From: Candidatus Tayloriibacteriota bacterium
Lineage (GTDB): Bacteria > Patescibacteriota > Minisyncoccia > Phycocordibacterales > PALSA-1337
Assembly: GCA_023269245.1 (NCBI GenBank)
Contig: JAHFMB010000043.1
Location: 1 to 8,027, forward strand
Reading direction: 5' to 3'
DNA: 8,027 bases
A program made the position numbers and the translations under genes. The notes beneath the pieces were generated by a model that saw nothing but the letters and a program-made list of their open reading frames with translations, searched no databases and was not told the origin of the DNA. Of the stretch, positions 1 to 5,554 are shown piece after piece; within the stretch, counting starts at the first letter, position 1; the number at the start of each line of letters is the position of its first letter.

Positions 1-54
1 ACGTGGAGAGGAAATTCCTCCCACCTGCCGACTGTATCAAATAGAAATGAAGAA

Positions 55-717
55 ATGATGGAGAAACAATGTAGATTCGCTGGAGATGAAGAGATGTGGC
101 ATAATGCTGGTATGAAATACCCGGAATCAATTTGTATATTTGGAGATAGTACCGCTTGGGGAGCCTGGGATATGGAAAAAGGCGGTTGGGTAAATCGTCT
201 ATGGTTGCATGTGGGCAATCGAGATGAAAATTATGTGGAGATATATAATCAAAGTATTTCAGGTGGAAATTCTGAAACAATTTTGGAACGGTTTGAGCAT
301 GAGGCACAGGCGCGCGCGGCTGAGGCGATTCTCTTTCAGACTGGAGGTAACGACGCGTCATATAAAGGTGTGAATGGAACGTGTTGGGTATCAACGGAAA
401 AATTTAAAACGAACTTGGAGGAAATAATCAAAAAGTCGCGAACTATTACTGATCGGATTGCATTTATGGATCTTAAAAATTGCGACGAATCCAAGACCAT
501 GCCAGTGTCATGGGTAGATATCTATTACACGAATGAAAACATACAAAAATACAGTGCAATTATGGAGGATGTATGTGCAAAGAATAATGTTCCGTTTATA
601 GAAATTGGCCTACTGGACAATGATGACTTTGATGACGGTTTACATCCCAACGCCTCAGGGCATCAGAAGATATTTGAGCAAGTTAAAGCATCTTTAGAAA
701 AACTGAAATGGATTTAA
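55..717 (+). CDS. SGNH/GDSL-family hydrolase (acyl esterase-like)
   Basis: Predicted serine hydrolase of the SGNH (GDSL) superfamily, which hydrolyses ester or acyl bonds in lipids or acylated sugars; the substrate cannot be told from sequence. Numbered from the ATG at 55, block I is FGDS (nucleophile Ser32), a block II-like SISGG lies near residues 67-71, block III is GGND (97-100, Asn99), and block V is DGLHP (194-198) with Asp194 and His197 completing the triad. At 220 aa it matches single-domain family members. No signal peptide or membrane segment is visible, so it is probably cytoplasmic. The start is uncertain. The ATG at 94 has the best Shine-Dalgarno (GGAG at 82-85, 8 nt spacing). 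The ATG at 112 lies just before the first domain strand. The frame is also open to the window's left edge, so a longer upstream start is possible. The gene is visibly AT-rich compared with the ABC gene. No terminator is seen after it. Confidence 0.85.
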   Translation: MMEKQCRFAGDEEMWHNAGMKYPESICIFGDSTAWGAWDMEKGGWVNRLWLHVGNRDENYVEIYNQSISGGNSETILERFEHEAQARAAEAILFQTGGNDASYKGVNGTCWVSTEKFKTNLEEIIKKSRTITDRIAFMDLKNCDESKTMPVSWVDIYYTNENIQKYSAIMEDVCAKNNVPFIEIGLLDNDDFDDGLHPNASGHQKIFEQVKASLEKLKWI

Positions 718-736
718 TATCTAGAAACTAATACCC

Positions 737-764
737 TTGACATCCTTCCGAGGTAATGTAATAT
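737..764 (+). promoter_or_regulatory. Sigma70-type promoter upstream of the leader ORF and ABC exporter
   Basis: Perfect -35 TTGACA (737-742), 16-bp spacer, -10 TAATAT (759-764). Transcription would start near 771-773, directly at or just before the ATG at 774, so the first message is predicted to be leaderless. No other promoter-like pair is seen between here and the ABC start at 980, so this is probably the exporter's promoter. Confidence 0.55.
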
Positions 765-773
765 AAAACCACA

Positions 774-857
774 ATGACACACACGATTTCCCAGCTTTTT
801 GGCAAGGACTCAACCGCTCTTACTGCGGGCGTGTTGCGCTGCGTTCATAGTATTTAA
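774..857 (+). CDS. Putative 27-aa leader peptide upstream of the ABC exporter
   Basis: Short ORF of 27 codons plus TAA, beginning with MTHTISQLFGK and ending RCVHSI. Evidence for it is positional: its ATG falls within about 3 nt of the predicted transcription start, it is followed by a terminator-like hairpin, and the next gene has no promoter of its own. Codons 21-24 (TTG CGC TGC GTT, 834-845) are the segment that can pair with the terminator's 5' arm, so translation of this ORF would affect which RNA fold forms. Its stop codon lies inside the first copy of the 25-bp tandem repeat. Four of 27 residues are Thr, but no run of one codon marks an amino-acid sensor. It could instead be a chance ORF or a remnant of a longer gene. 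Confidence 0.35.
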   Translation: MTHTISQLFGKDSTALTAGVLRCVHSI

Positions 858-925
858 TCTCTCCGTTGAATATAGTATTTAATCTCTCCGTTGAATATTG
901 AAAACGCCGCGCAAGTCGCGGCGTT
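834..925 (+). promoter_or_regulatory. Candidate attenuator: competing antiterminator and terminator pairings
   Basis: Segment 834-845 (TTGCGCTGCGTT) is complementary to 903-914 (AACGCCGCGCAA) at 11 of 12 positions, the only mismatch being T840 opposite C908. Segment 903-911 is also the 5' arm of the perfect 9-bp hairpin with 917-925. The two pairings are mutually exclusive, as in transcription attenuators. The upstream segment lies inside the short ORF at 774-857, so ribosome position could decide between folds. An exporter controlled by a ribosome-sensing leader has precedent in Bacillus bmrCD, reported to be attenuated through the bmrB leader peptide. The mechanism here is inference; only the complementarity is directly seen. 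Confidence 0.4.
847..896 (+). repeat. 25-bp perfect tandem duplication, two copies
   Basis: The unit ATAGTATTTAATCTCTCCGT plus TGAAT occurs at 847-871 and again at 872-896 with no mismatch, directly before the hairpin at 903. Because the leader ORF ends at 855-857 inside copy 1, the duplication does not change its peptide; it only lengthens the loop between 845 and 903. Perfect identity suggests a recent duplication, or one kept identical by slippage. Confidence 0.95.
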
Positions 926-937
926 CTTAGTTCTTTT
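903..937 (+). terminator. Intrinsic terminator or attenuator hairpin upstream of the ABC gene
   Basis: Perfect 9-bp GC-rich stem AACGCCGCG (903-911) / CGCGGCGTT (917-925) with loop CAAGT, followed by the T-rich stretch CTTAGTTCTTTT. The T-tract is interrupted, so termination may be partial, which would suit an attenuator. On the minus strand the stem is followed by TTTTC, but no minus-strand gene runs into it. Confidence 0.6.
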
Positions 938-979
938 GCACCTTTCAAACTTCACACTCAACCTCAACTCATCTAACGA

Positions 980-2794
980 ATGCACACACAAGAAATCCGA
1001 CTGGGGGATACGCGCAACCCGCTTGTCCACCTTTTCAGTCAAACGTGGCGGTTCTCGGACAGTCGATGGAAGATCGTGCTGTATTGGGCACTCTTCCTTA
1101 TCGCTAACTCAATTGCGCTCATTAGTCAGCCGCTCCTTATGGCGCGGATCATGGATACCATCCAAAAACAGGGCGTCACTAAAGATAACCTGATGATCAT
1201 CGGATGGAACCTGGCACTGATTAGCTTGTTCAACATCGCCTTCTGGGTCTTTCATGGCCCGGCCCGTGTAACTGAACGCATCAATGCATATGGTGTTCGT
1301 GCGAACTACCGCAGATTTCTGCTCAAAGGTGTATTTGGTCTGCCATTATCGTGGCATGCCGAACATCACACGGGTGAGACGACTGATCAAGTTGAAAAGG
1401 GGGCCAACGCCCAATACGCCTTTTCATCGGAGTCATTCAATGTCATCTCATCTATCGCGCAGCTCGTCGTTAGTTATAGCATGTTGGCCTACGTCAGTTG
1501 GCCCTCAGCTATTATTGTACTGGTCATGATCGGTTGCACCGTGGTCATAACCATGCAGTTCGACCGGCGAATCATCGCAAACTACAAGATGTTGAATCGC
1601 ATGGAAAATCATATCGCCAAAAGCGTCATTGATGCCATCAGCAACATCACTACAGTCATTATTCTGCGCGTTGAGCAGCTCGTGTACAATGCAATATCTC
1701 GGAAAATTGATGAGCCGTTCGCCCTGTACAAGAAGAATAGTATTCAGATCGAGACCAAGTGGTTTCTGGTAAGTTTCTGCAGTAGCTGTATGACGGGCAT
1801 CGTGCTCATCACTTATTGCATCATGCAGCTCAATAGTGCGCAGACCATTCTACTGAGCAGCTTGTACTTGCTTATCAGGTATCTCGACCAGGTCGGCGAT
1901 GTCTTCTTCCGGTTTACCGGCATGTACGGCGAAATGATTCAGCGACACGCGAAGGTTCTCAATGCCGAACTCCTGTCTCAGGACTTCCGTGAGACCAGTC
2001 TCGTCAATCATGTTTTGCCAGAGGTCTGGCAACGTCTTGATATCAACAACCTCAGTTTCTCGTACCACGGTCCCAGTGGGGCCGATCTCCATTTGGACAA
2101 TGTGTCTCTTGCTATCCGCAAGGGCGAACGCATTGCCATGGTCGGTAAGAGTGGAAGTGGCAAGACCACTTTCATGAAACTCATGCGCGGCTTGTATGAA
2201 CCGGCTTCAATTGAATTATCTGTCGATGGTGCGCCAATCCCGGATCGATTCAACGGTATCAGCAGGGCCATCACCCTGGTTCCGCAGATGCCGGAGATAT
2301 TCGCGACGACAATTCGTGAAAATATAACGCTGGGCGCAGATTACAGTGAAGAACGAATCTGGCGGTGCCTGTCCTGGGTTGGTCTCGTCGACACGGTCAA
2401 ACAATTGCCGCACGGACTTGATTCTCGGATTAATGAAAAGGGAGTCAACTTGAGCGGCGGCCAGCAGCAGCGCTTGGCCCTGGCACGCGGACTTCTGGCA
2501 TGCATGGGCAAGTCACTCATTTTGCTTGATGAAGTTACCAGCAATGTTGATGGCGTCAACGAAGAGTTGATTTACCACAGCATTGCTCGGGAATTTGCAG
2601 GTAAGACAATCATTGCCTCGATTCATGGGCTGCATCTGCTCGGTCACTTCGATCGCATCGTCATGTTTGATGAGGGTCGAATCGTCGCCTCGGGCTCATT
2701 AGACGAGATGACGGCAAGCTGCCCGCAGTTTGTGAAGTTGCTCAGGCACTACGAACAACGGCGTGCTCAGGAGGTTGCGGATGGTGAAGAATGA
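980..2794 (+). CDS. ABC exporter half-transporter (fused membrane and ATPase domains)
   Basis: Inner-membrane ATP-driven exporter of the MsbA/multidrug type, expected to work as a homodimer or with a partner encoded elsewhere; the substrate is unknown. Residues 1-320 form the membrane domain with six hydrophobic segments (about 30-50, 71-90, 153-174, 175-192, 261-282, 285-305). The ATPase domain follows: likely A-loop Tyr362, Walker A GKSGSGKTT (389-397), Q-loop Gln436, signature LSGGQ (491-495), Walker B ending LLDE with Asp517 and Glu518, D-loop SNVD (521-524, often SALD in the family), and switch His549. All catalytic residues are present, so it should be active. Its 604 aa are normal for a half-transporter. 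The ATG at 980 has no Shine-Dalgarno and no nearby promoter, but is preceded by the leader ORF and hairpin described separately, which suggests control by attenuation. It ends with TGA, then a strong terminator. It appears more GC-rich than the SGNH gene before it. Confidence 0.93.
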   Translation: MHTQEIRLGDTRNPLVHLFSQTWRFSDSRWKIVLYWALFLIANSIALISQPLLMARIMDTIQKQGVTKDNLMIIGWNLALISLFNIAFWVFHGPARVTERINAYGVRANYRRFLLKGVFGLPLSWHAEHHTGETTDQVEKGANAQYAFSSESFNVISSIAQLVVSYSMLAYVSWPSAIIVLVMIGCTVVITMQFDRRIIANYKMLNRMENHIAKSVIDAISNITTVIILRVEQLVYNAISRKIDEPFALYKKNSIQIETKWFLVSFCSSCMTGIVLITYCIMQLNSAQTILLSSLYLLIRYLDQVGDVFFRFTGMYGEMIQRHAKVLNAELLSQDFRETSLVNHVLPEVWQRLDINNLSFSYHGPSGADLHLDNVSLAIRKGERIAMVGKSGSGKTTFMKLMRGLYEPASIELSVDGAPIPDRFNGISRAITLVPQMPEIFATTIRENITLGADYSEERIWRCLSWVGLVDTVKQLPHGLDSRINEKGVNLSGGQQQRLALARGLLACMGKSLILLDEVTSNVDGVNEELIYHSIAREFAGKTIIASIHGLHLLGHFDRIVMFDEGRIVASGSLDEMTASCPQFVKLLRHYEQRRAQEVADGEE

Positions 2795-2827
2795 GGTCAG
2801 TTTGCGTGCTACCCGTGTAGTGTGCGC

Positions 2828-2859
2828 ACCGCTTTTTCCGAAAGGGAAGAGCGGTTTTT
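2828..2859 (+). terminator. Intrinsic terminator of the ABC exporter gene
   Basis: A 12-bp stem (2828-2839 with 2844-2855, two G-U pairs) closed by a GAAA tetraloop and followed by TTTTT. It starts 33 nt after the ABC stop codon on the same strand. On the minus strand no T-run follows the stem, so it does not serve thrS. Confidence 0.88.
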
Positions 2860-2926
2860 GTATGGCTCAAAATATGGCTCTACAAAGGGTTATTTTGCAC
2901 ATATTACACAGTATCAACGAAAATGC

Positions 2927-2955
2927 TTGACAAATATATAATCATGTGCTATACT
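2927..2955 (+). promoter_or_regulatory. Near-consensus extended -10 promoter of the candidate small RNA
   Basis: -35 TTGACA (2927-2932, 6/6), exactly 17-bp spacer, -10 TATACT (2950-2955, 5/6), with an extended -10 TGC immediately before it (2947-2949). This is the best promoter in the window. Transcription should start near 2960-2962. The DNA downstream to 3125 has no plus-strand coding gene. Confidence 0.8.
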
Positions 2956-2961
2956 ATAGAC

Positions 2962-3115
2962 ACGATAAGGTAAGTAAGTAGTTCATTAAATATTTTCGCC
3001 TTGTCGTAAGTGTGGAACCCTCGGTGTGGCTTGTTACCACTCCGCTCCATACGACTACCATTGATCCCACCCCCGGCCGGCTGTTGCAAACGCATCAGTC
3101 GGCCCTCTCTTTTTT
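2962..3115 (+). ncRNA. Candidate structured small RNA, family unrecognised
   Basis: A transcript of about 155 nt is bounded by a near-consensus promoter and a strong intrinsic terminator, and contains no ATG in any frame. Hairpin A pairs ACGATAAGG (2962-2970) with CCTTGTCGT (2999-3007), 9 bp with one G-U pair. Hairpin B spans 3003-3055: GTCGTA/TACGAC (3003-3008/3050-3055), TGGA/TCCA (3013-3016/3046-3049), CGG/CCG (3022-3024/3042-3044), a T-T mismatch, then GTGG/CCAC (3026-3029/3037-3040) around the loop CTTGTTA. A and B share GTCGT (3003-3007), so they cannot both form fully. I tested it by eye against SRP RNA, 6S RNA, tmRNA, tRNA and T-box features and none fits convincingly. Its 3' end lies about 10 nt from the convergent thrS stop codon, so it could overlap and pair with thrS read-through transcripts. 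A trans-acting regulator is equally possible. Confidence 0.65.
3075..3115 (+). terminator. Intrinsic terminator of the candidate small RNA
   Basis: GGCCGGCTG (3075-3083) pairs with CAGTCGGCC (3096-3104), 9 bp with one G-U; TGC/GCA can extend pairing inside the loop. The tail CTCTCTTTTTT follows. On the minus strand the stem is followed by a G-run, not T, so it is oriented for the plus-strand RNA and not for thrS. Confidence 0.85.
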
Positions 3116-3125
3116 ATTGAATATA

Positions 3126-4874
3126 TTATGCGCGCTCCCGTATCTCATCCGCCATTTTCTTCACCACCTCCTCAATACTCATCTGGCCGATCTGACCCTT
3201 GTCACGACTTTCGAGAGTGACTTTTCCAGCTTCAATATCTTTGTCTCCCAGAATGATCGTGTAGAATGTACGGTCATTTTTTGCATTACGAATCTTTTTG
3301 CCAAAGCCACTGTTTGAGAGATCTATCTCGGAACGGATCATAGCTGTGCGAAGTGCATCATGAATCTTTTGGGCGGCATCATAGTGGGTTTCCATAACTG
3401 GAATAACACGAACTTGGATAGGTGAAAGCCAAAGTGGGAAGTTGCCACCATAGTGTTCAATGAGGAATCCAATGAAGCGCTCATGGGTGCCGAGTGGTGC
3501 GCGGTGAATACAGAGAGGAGTCTTGAGTGAGCCGTCCTTGTCTGTGTAGGTAAGTTCAAAACGTCGGGTCTGCGCAAAGTCGACTTGGTTTGTGGCCAGG
3601 GTGAATTCACGGCCGATAACACTCCAGACTTGCACGTCAATCTTGGGGCCGTAGAAAGCTGCCTCATTTGGTACTTCAACAAATGGAATCTTGGAATCAA
3701 CGAGAACCTTGCGAACCATATCCTCGGTCTTCTTCCAGAGCTCTGGTTCATTGACAAACTTTTCTCCTAGACGCTTTGGGTCATGAGTGGAGAAACGCAT
3801 AATGAATTTTTCAATACCGAATATCTTGAAGTATTTGAGATACATTTCGTTGACGGCGCGGAACTCGCCCGCAAATTGCTCCTCAGTGCAGTACATGTGC
3901 GCGTCATTCATCTGCAAGGTTCGTACGCGCATGAGGCCAAAGAGTTCACCGGACTTTTCGTGGCGGTAGCAGGTGCCGTATTCGGCCAAGCGTAATGGAA
4001 GGTCGCGGTAGCTCTTTGGGCGAGCGGCAAATATCTTGTGGTGATGCGGACAGTTCATGGCCTTGAGGTAGTATTTACCGCCCTCATATTCCATCGGAGG
4101 GTACATGGACTCTTCATAGTACGGAAGGTGACCACTCTTGAGGTACATCGATTCCTTGGCAATATGCGGTGTACGCACGCGGACGTAATTCATCTTGAAT
4201 TCGGTTTCCTTGGCGAGCTTTTCCAATTCTTCGACAATAGCGGCGCCGTTGGGGAGCCAGAGGGGAAGTCCAGGACCTACATCATCATCAAATTCAAATA
4301 GGTCGAGCTCCTTGCCGAGCTTGCGGTGATCGCGCTTCTCCGCTTCTTTGATCATGTTCTCGTAGGCTTCCAATTCTTCCTTGGTTGCAAAGGCGAGGCC
4401 ATAAATACGGGTGAGCTGGGTATTCTTTTCATCGCCGCGCCAGTAGGCACCAGCAAGACGTGAAAGTTTGAAACAATCAGACGGAATATCCTTTGCAGGA
4501 CTCTCGCTGTGTCCACCACGACAGAGGTCAGTGAATTTGCCCGCAGTGTAGAGAGTGATCTTCTCGCCCTTGGCCACAATCTCGTCGATGAGTTCTAGTT
4601 TGTACTGATTACCCGCAAATGCGGCACGAGCTTCGTCGGCCGAGACTTCTTTGCCTGACATTTCTTTCCATGAAGGCAGGAGCTTGCGCATCTTCTTTTC
4701 TATATCCTTGAGATCCTTTTCGGTGATGGGAGTTTTGAACTCAAAGTCATAGTAAAAACCATTATCGATGGCAGGACCGATGGTTGGCTTTGTGTCAGGA
4801 AAAAGTTCAAGCACCGCTGCGGCAGTGAGATGAGCGAGCGTATGGCGAAGATGGGCGAGCTGGTCGGGGGTCAT
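3126..4874 (-). CDS. thrS: Threonyl-tRNA synthetase lacking the TGS domain
   Basis: Cytoplasmic class II synthetase that charges tRNA-Thr with threonine. From the ATG at 4874 it is 582 aa; textbook bacterial enzymes are about 640 aa because they carry an N-terminal TGS domain, absent here. The editing domain comes first, with HTLAH (His11, His15) and CRGGH (Cys118, His122), the residues that clear mischarged Ser-tRNA. The catalytic core has the zinc ligands Cys275 (NCPHH), His326 (NDAHMYC) and His457 (IHRAPLG), motif 2 with GLMRVR, and motif 3 GTHERFIGF. A C-terminal anticodon-binding domain starts near residue 485. Motif 2 continues TLQMNDAH where E. coli has GFTQDDAH. A TTG at 4895 would add 7 residues; ATG is preferred because the extension is non-conserved-looking and neither start has a Shine-Dalgarno. 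No intrinsic terminator is visible downstream on this strand. Confidence 0.96.
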   Translation of the reverse strand: MTPDQLAHLRHTLAHLTAAAVLELFPDTKPTIGPAIDNGFYYDFEFKTPITEKDLKDIEKKMRKLLPSWKEMSGKEVSADEARAAFAGNQYKLELIDEIVAKGEKITLYTAGKFTDLCRGGHSESPAKDIPSDCFKLSRLAGAYWRGDEKNTQLTRIYGLAFATKEELEAYENMIKEAEKRDHRKLGKELDLFEFDDDVGPGLPLWLPNGAAIVEELEKLAKETEFKMNYVRVRTPHIAKESMYLKSGHLPYYEESMYPPMEYEGGKYYLKAMNCPHHHKIFAARPKSYRDLPLRLAEYGTCYRHEKSGELFGLMRVRTLQMNDAHMYCTEEQFAGEFRAVNEMYLKYFKIFGIEKFIMRFSTHDPKRLGEKFVNEPELWKKTEDMVRKVLVDSKIPFVEVPNEAAFYGPKIDVQVWSVIGREFTLATNQVDFAQTRRFELTYTDKDGSLKTPLCIHRAPLGTHERFIGFLIEHYGGNFPLWLSPIQVRVIPVMETHYDAAQKIHDALRTAMIRSEIDLSNSGFGKKIRNAKNDRTFYTIILGDKDIEAGKVTLESRDKGQIGQMSIEEVVKKMADEIRERA

Positions 4875-4910
4875 GAAAGTGGTAGGCCGCAACAATTTCT
4901 GTATGGGGTA

Positions 4911-4939
4911 ATGATACTAAATATAGACTGATTGAGCAA
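4911..4939 (-). promoter_or_regulatory. Probable thrS promoter
   Basis: Read on the minus strand: -35 TTGCTC (4939-4934, 3/6), 17-bp spacer, -10 TATCAT (4916-4911, 5/6). Transcription would begin near 4904, giving a leader of about 30 nt, too short for a T-box or other riboswitch. Confidence 0.4.
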
Positions 4940-4945
4940 ATCAGT
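4927..4945. repeat. 7-bp inverted repeat over the thrS -35 region
   Basis: ACTGATT (4927-4933), spacer GAGCA, AATCAGT (4939-4945): perfect arms centred on 4936, directly over the proposed -35 box. This is the geometry of a repressor operator. The plus strand continues TTTT, so a weak hairpin terminator is an alternative, though no plus-strand gene would need one. Confidence 0.4.
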
Positions 4946-4971
4946 TTTAGAACGTAGAAGTTGACACGGAC

Positions 4972-5001
4972 AAAATAAAAAAGCGGACCGGAAGAGTCCG
5001 C
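4972..5001 (-). terminator. Intrinsic terminator of the 137-aa gene
   Basis: On the minus strand GCGGAC (5001-4996) pairs with GTCCGC (4988-4983), then TTTTTTATTTTG. It sits about 30 nt after the TGA of the minus-strand gene ending at 5031. Confidence 0.85.
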
Positions 5002-5030
5002 CTCATGAATGTTGCAGTGTCACGTGCCGC

Positions 5031-5444
5031 TCAAGTTGTCCCTTCTGCTGGCTGGGAAAAGATTATCGCGACGATGGGCGCAGGACGAATTAATGTTGAT
5101 GCCCGCTTCGCAAAACTAGGAATGAAGACTACCTCCATGTTCCAGGGCGCTTTGGCGAATTTCATGGAGAAATTTCCATGGCGTACGATCGGATCAATAC
5201 CTAAGCGAGCATCTACAGCCCGTGCAAACCAATGGATGATCGAATCGGCCAAAGGTCCCCGCAAGTGCTTGTATTCTCTCACGTCGAGAGTTCTTCCTTT
5301 TTGGATACAAGCGACGTATTCTGTGCCGTTCCATTCAAATGTTACAATCTCGGCCCCGATTTGGATGAGGGAATACAAAATTTCGTACACATGTGTATTG
5401 ATCTGGGGTCCTTCCTCAAGTATCTGCACGGGTGTTTCGTTCAT
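5031..5444 (-). CDS. Hypothetical 137-aa protein, possible remnant-like GspE/PilB N-subdomain
   Basis: No family is recognised with confidence. The order of predicted elements is an acidic N-terminus with a helix containing EILYSLIQIG (21-30), a strand pair around EIVTFEWNG (32-40) and YVACIQKG (43-50), a long helix near PLADSIIHWFARAVDAR (64-80), then GNFSMKF (90-96), EVVFIP (104-109) and KRASTLIRP (113-121). This recalls the N-terminal alpha/beta subdomain of type II/IV secretion ATPases (GspE/PilB), where a GA(S)DIH strand, an RIDG turn, a helix, a DGR(F) strand and an RVSTLPT strand occur in the same order. The ATPase core with Walker motifs is absent, so any such relation would be a stand-alone domain. 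No signal peptide or membrane segment is visible. The ATG at 5444 has AGGTGA 3 nt upstream, a close but usable Shine-Dalgarno. It has its own promoter and terminator, so it is a real gene and not a shadow. Confidence 0.7.
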   Translation of the reverse strand: MNETPVQILEEGPQINTHVYEILYSLIQIGAEIVTFEWNGTEYVACIQKGRTLDVREYKHLRGPLADSIIHWFARAVDARLGIDPIVRHGNFSMKFAKAPWNMEVVFIPSFAKRASTLIRPAPIVAIIFSQPAEGTT

Positions 5445-5484
5445 AATTCACCTGGGTTTTCATTGATGCTGTAGTCCTAGCCAC

Positions 5485-5513
5485 ATGCTATGACTAGAGT
5501 GGACAAATGTCAA
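5485..5513 (-). promoter_or_regulatory. Promoter of the 137-aa gene
   Basis: On the minus strand: -35 TTGACA (5513-5508, 6/6), 17-bp spacer, -10 TAGCAT (5490-5485, 4/6). Transcription would start near 5478, leaving a leader of about 34 nt before the ATG at 5444. The -35 box abuts the T-tract of the preceding gene's terminator. Confidence 0.6.
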
Positions 5514-5514
5514 A

Positions 5515-5552
5515 TAAAAAATGGCACGCTGACCATACATTGATCCGTGCCA
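5515..5552 (-). terminator. Intrinsic terminator of the UbiA-family gene
   Basis: On the minus strand TGGCACG (5552-5546) pairs with CGTGCCA (5528-5522); GATC/GGTC can extend the stem inward with one G-U. TTTTTTATTT follows. It starts 2 nt after the UbiA stop codon. Confidence 0.88.
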
Positions 5553-5554
5553 GG

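Noticed and set aside
8..20. Short inverted repeat GAGGA-AAT-TCCTC at the left edge
   Set aside because: Only 5-bp arms and no T-run; the open frame passes through it, so no function can be supported.
2862..2880. Direct repeat of TATGGCTC with 12-bp period
   Set aside because: Two 8-bp copies in AT-rich DNA after a terminator could easily be chance; no attachment-site or insertion signs nearby.
3009..3023. T-box-like string GTGTGGAACCC
   Set aside because: It resembles the T-box core, but no specifier stem is seen and there is no synthetase or amino-acid gene downstream on that strand; thrS is convergent.
3012..3317. Plus-strand ORF of 101 codons starting with GTG
   Set aside because: It begins inside the structured RNA, crosses its terminator and runs antisense through the thrS 3' end; composition is that of a shadow frame.
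4961..4966. Plus-strand TTGACA
   Set aside because: No -10 hexamer follows at 15-19 bp and the sequence beyond is the minus-strand terminator; no plus gene starts there.
5005..5466. Plus-strand ORF of 153 codons opposite the 137-aa gene
   Set aside because: The minus-strand frame has a promoter, ribosome site and terminator in the right order; the plus frame has none and starts in the minus-strand terminator region.
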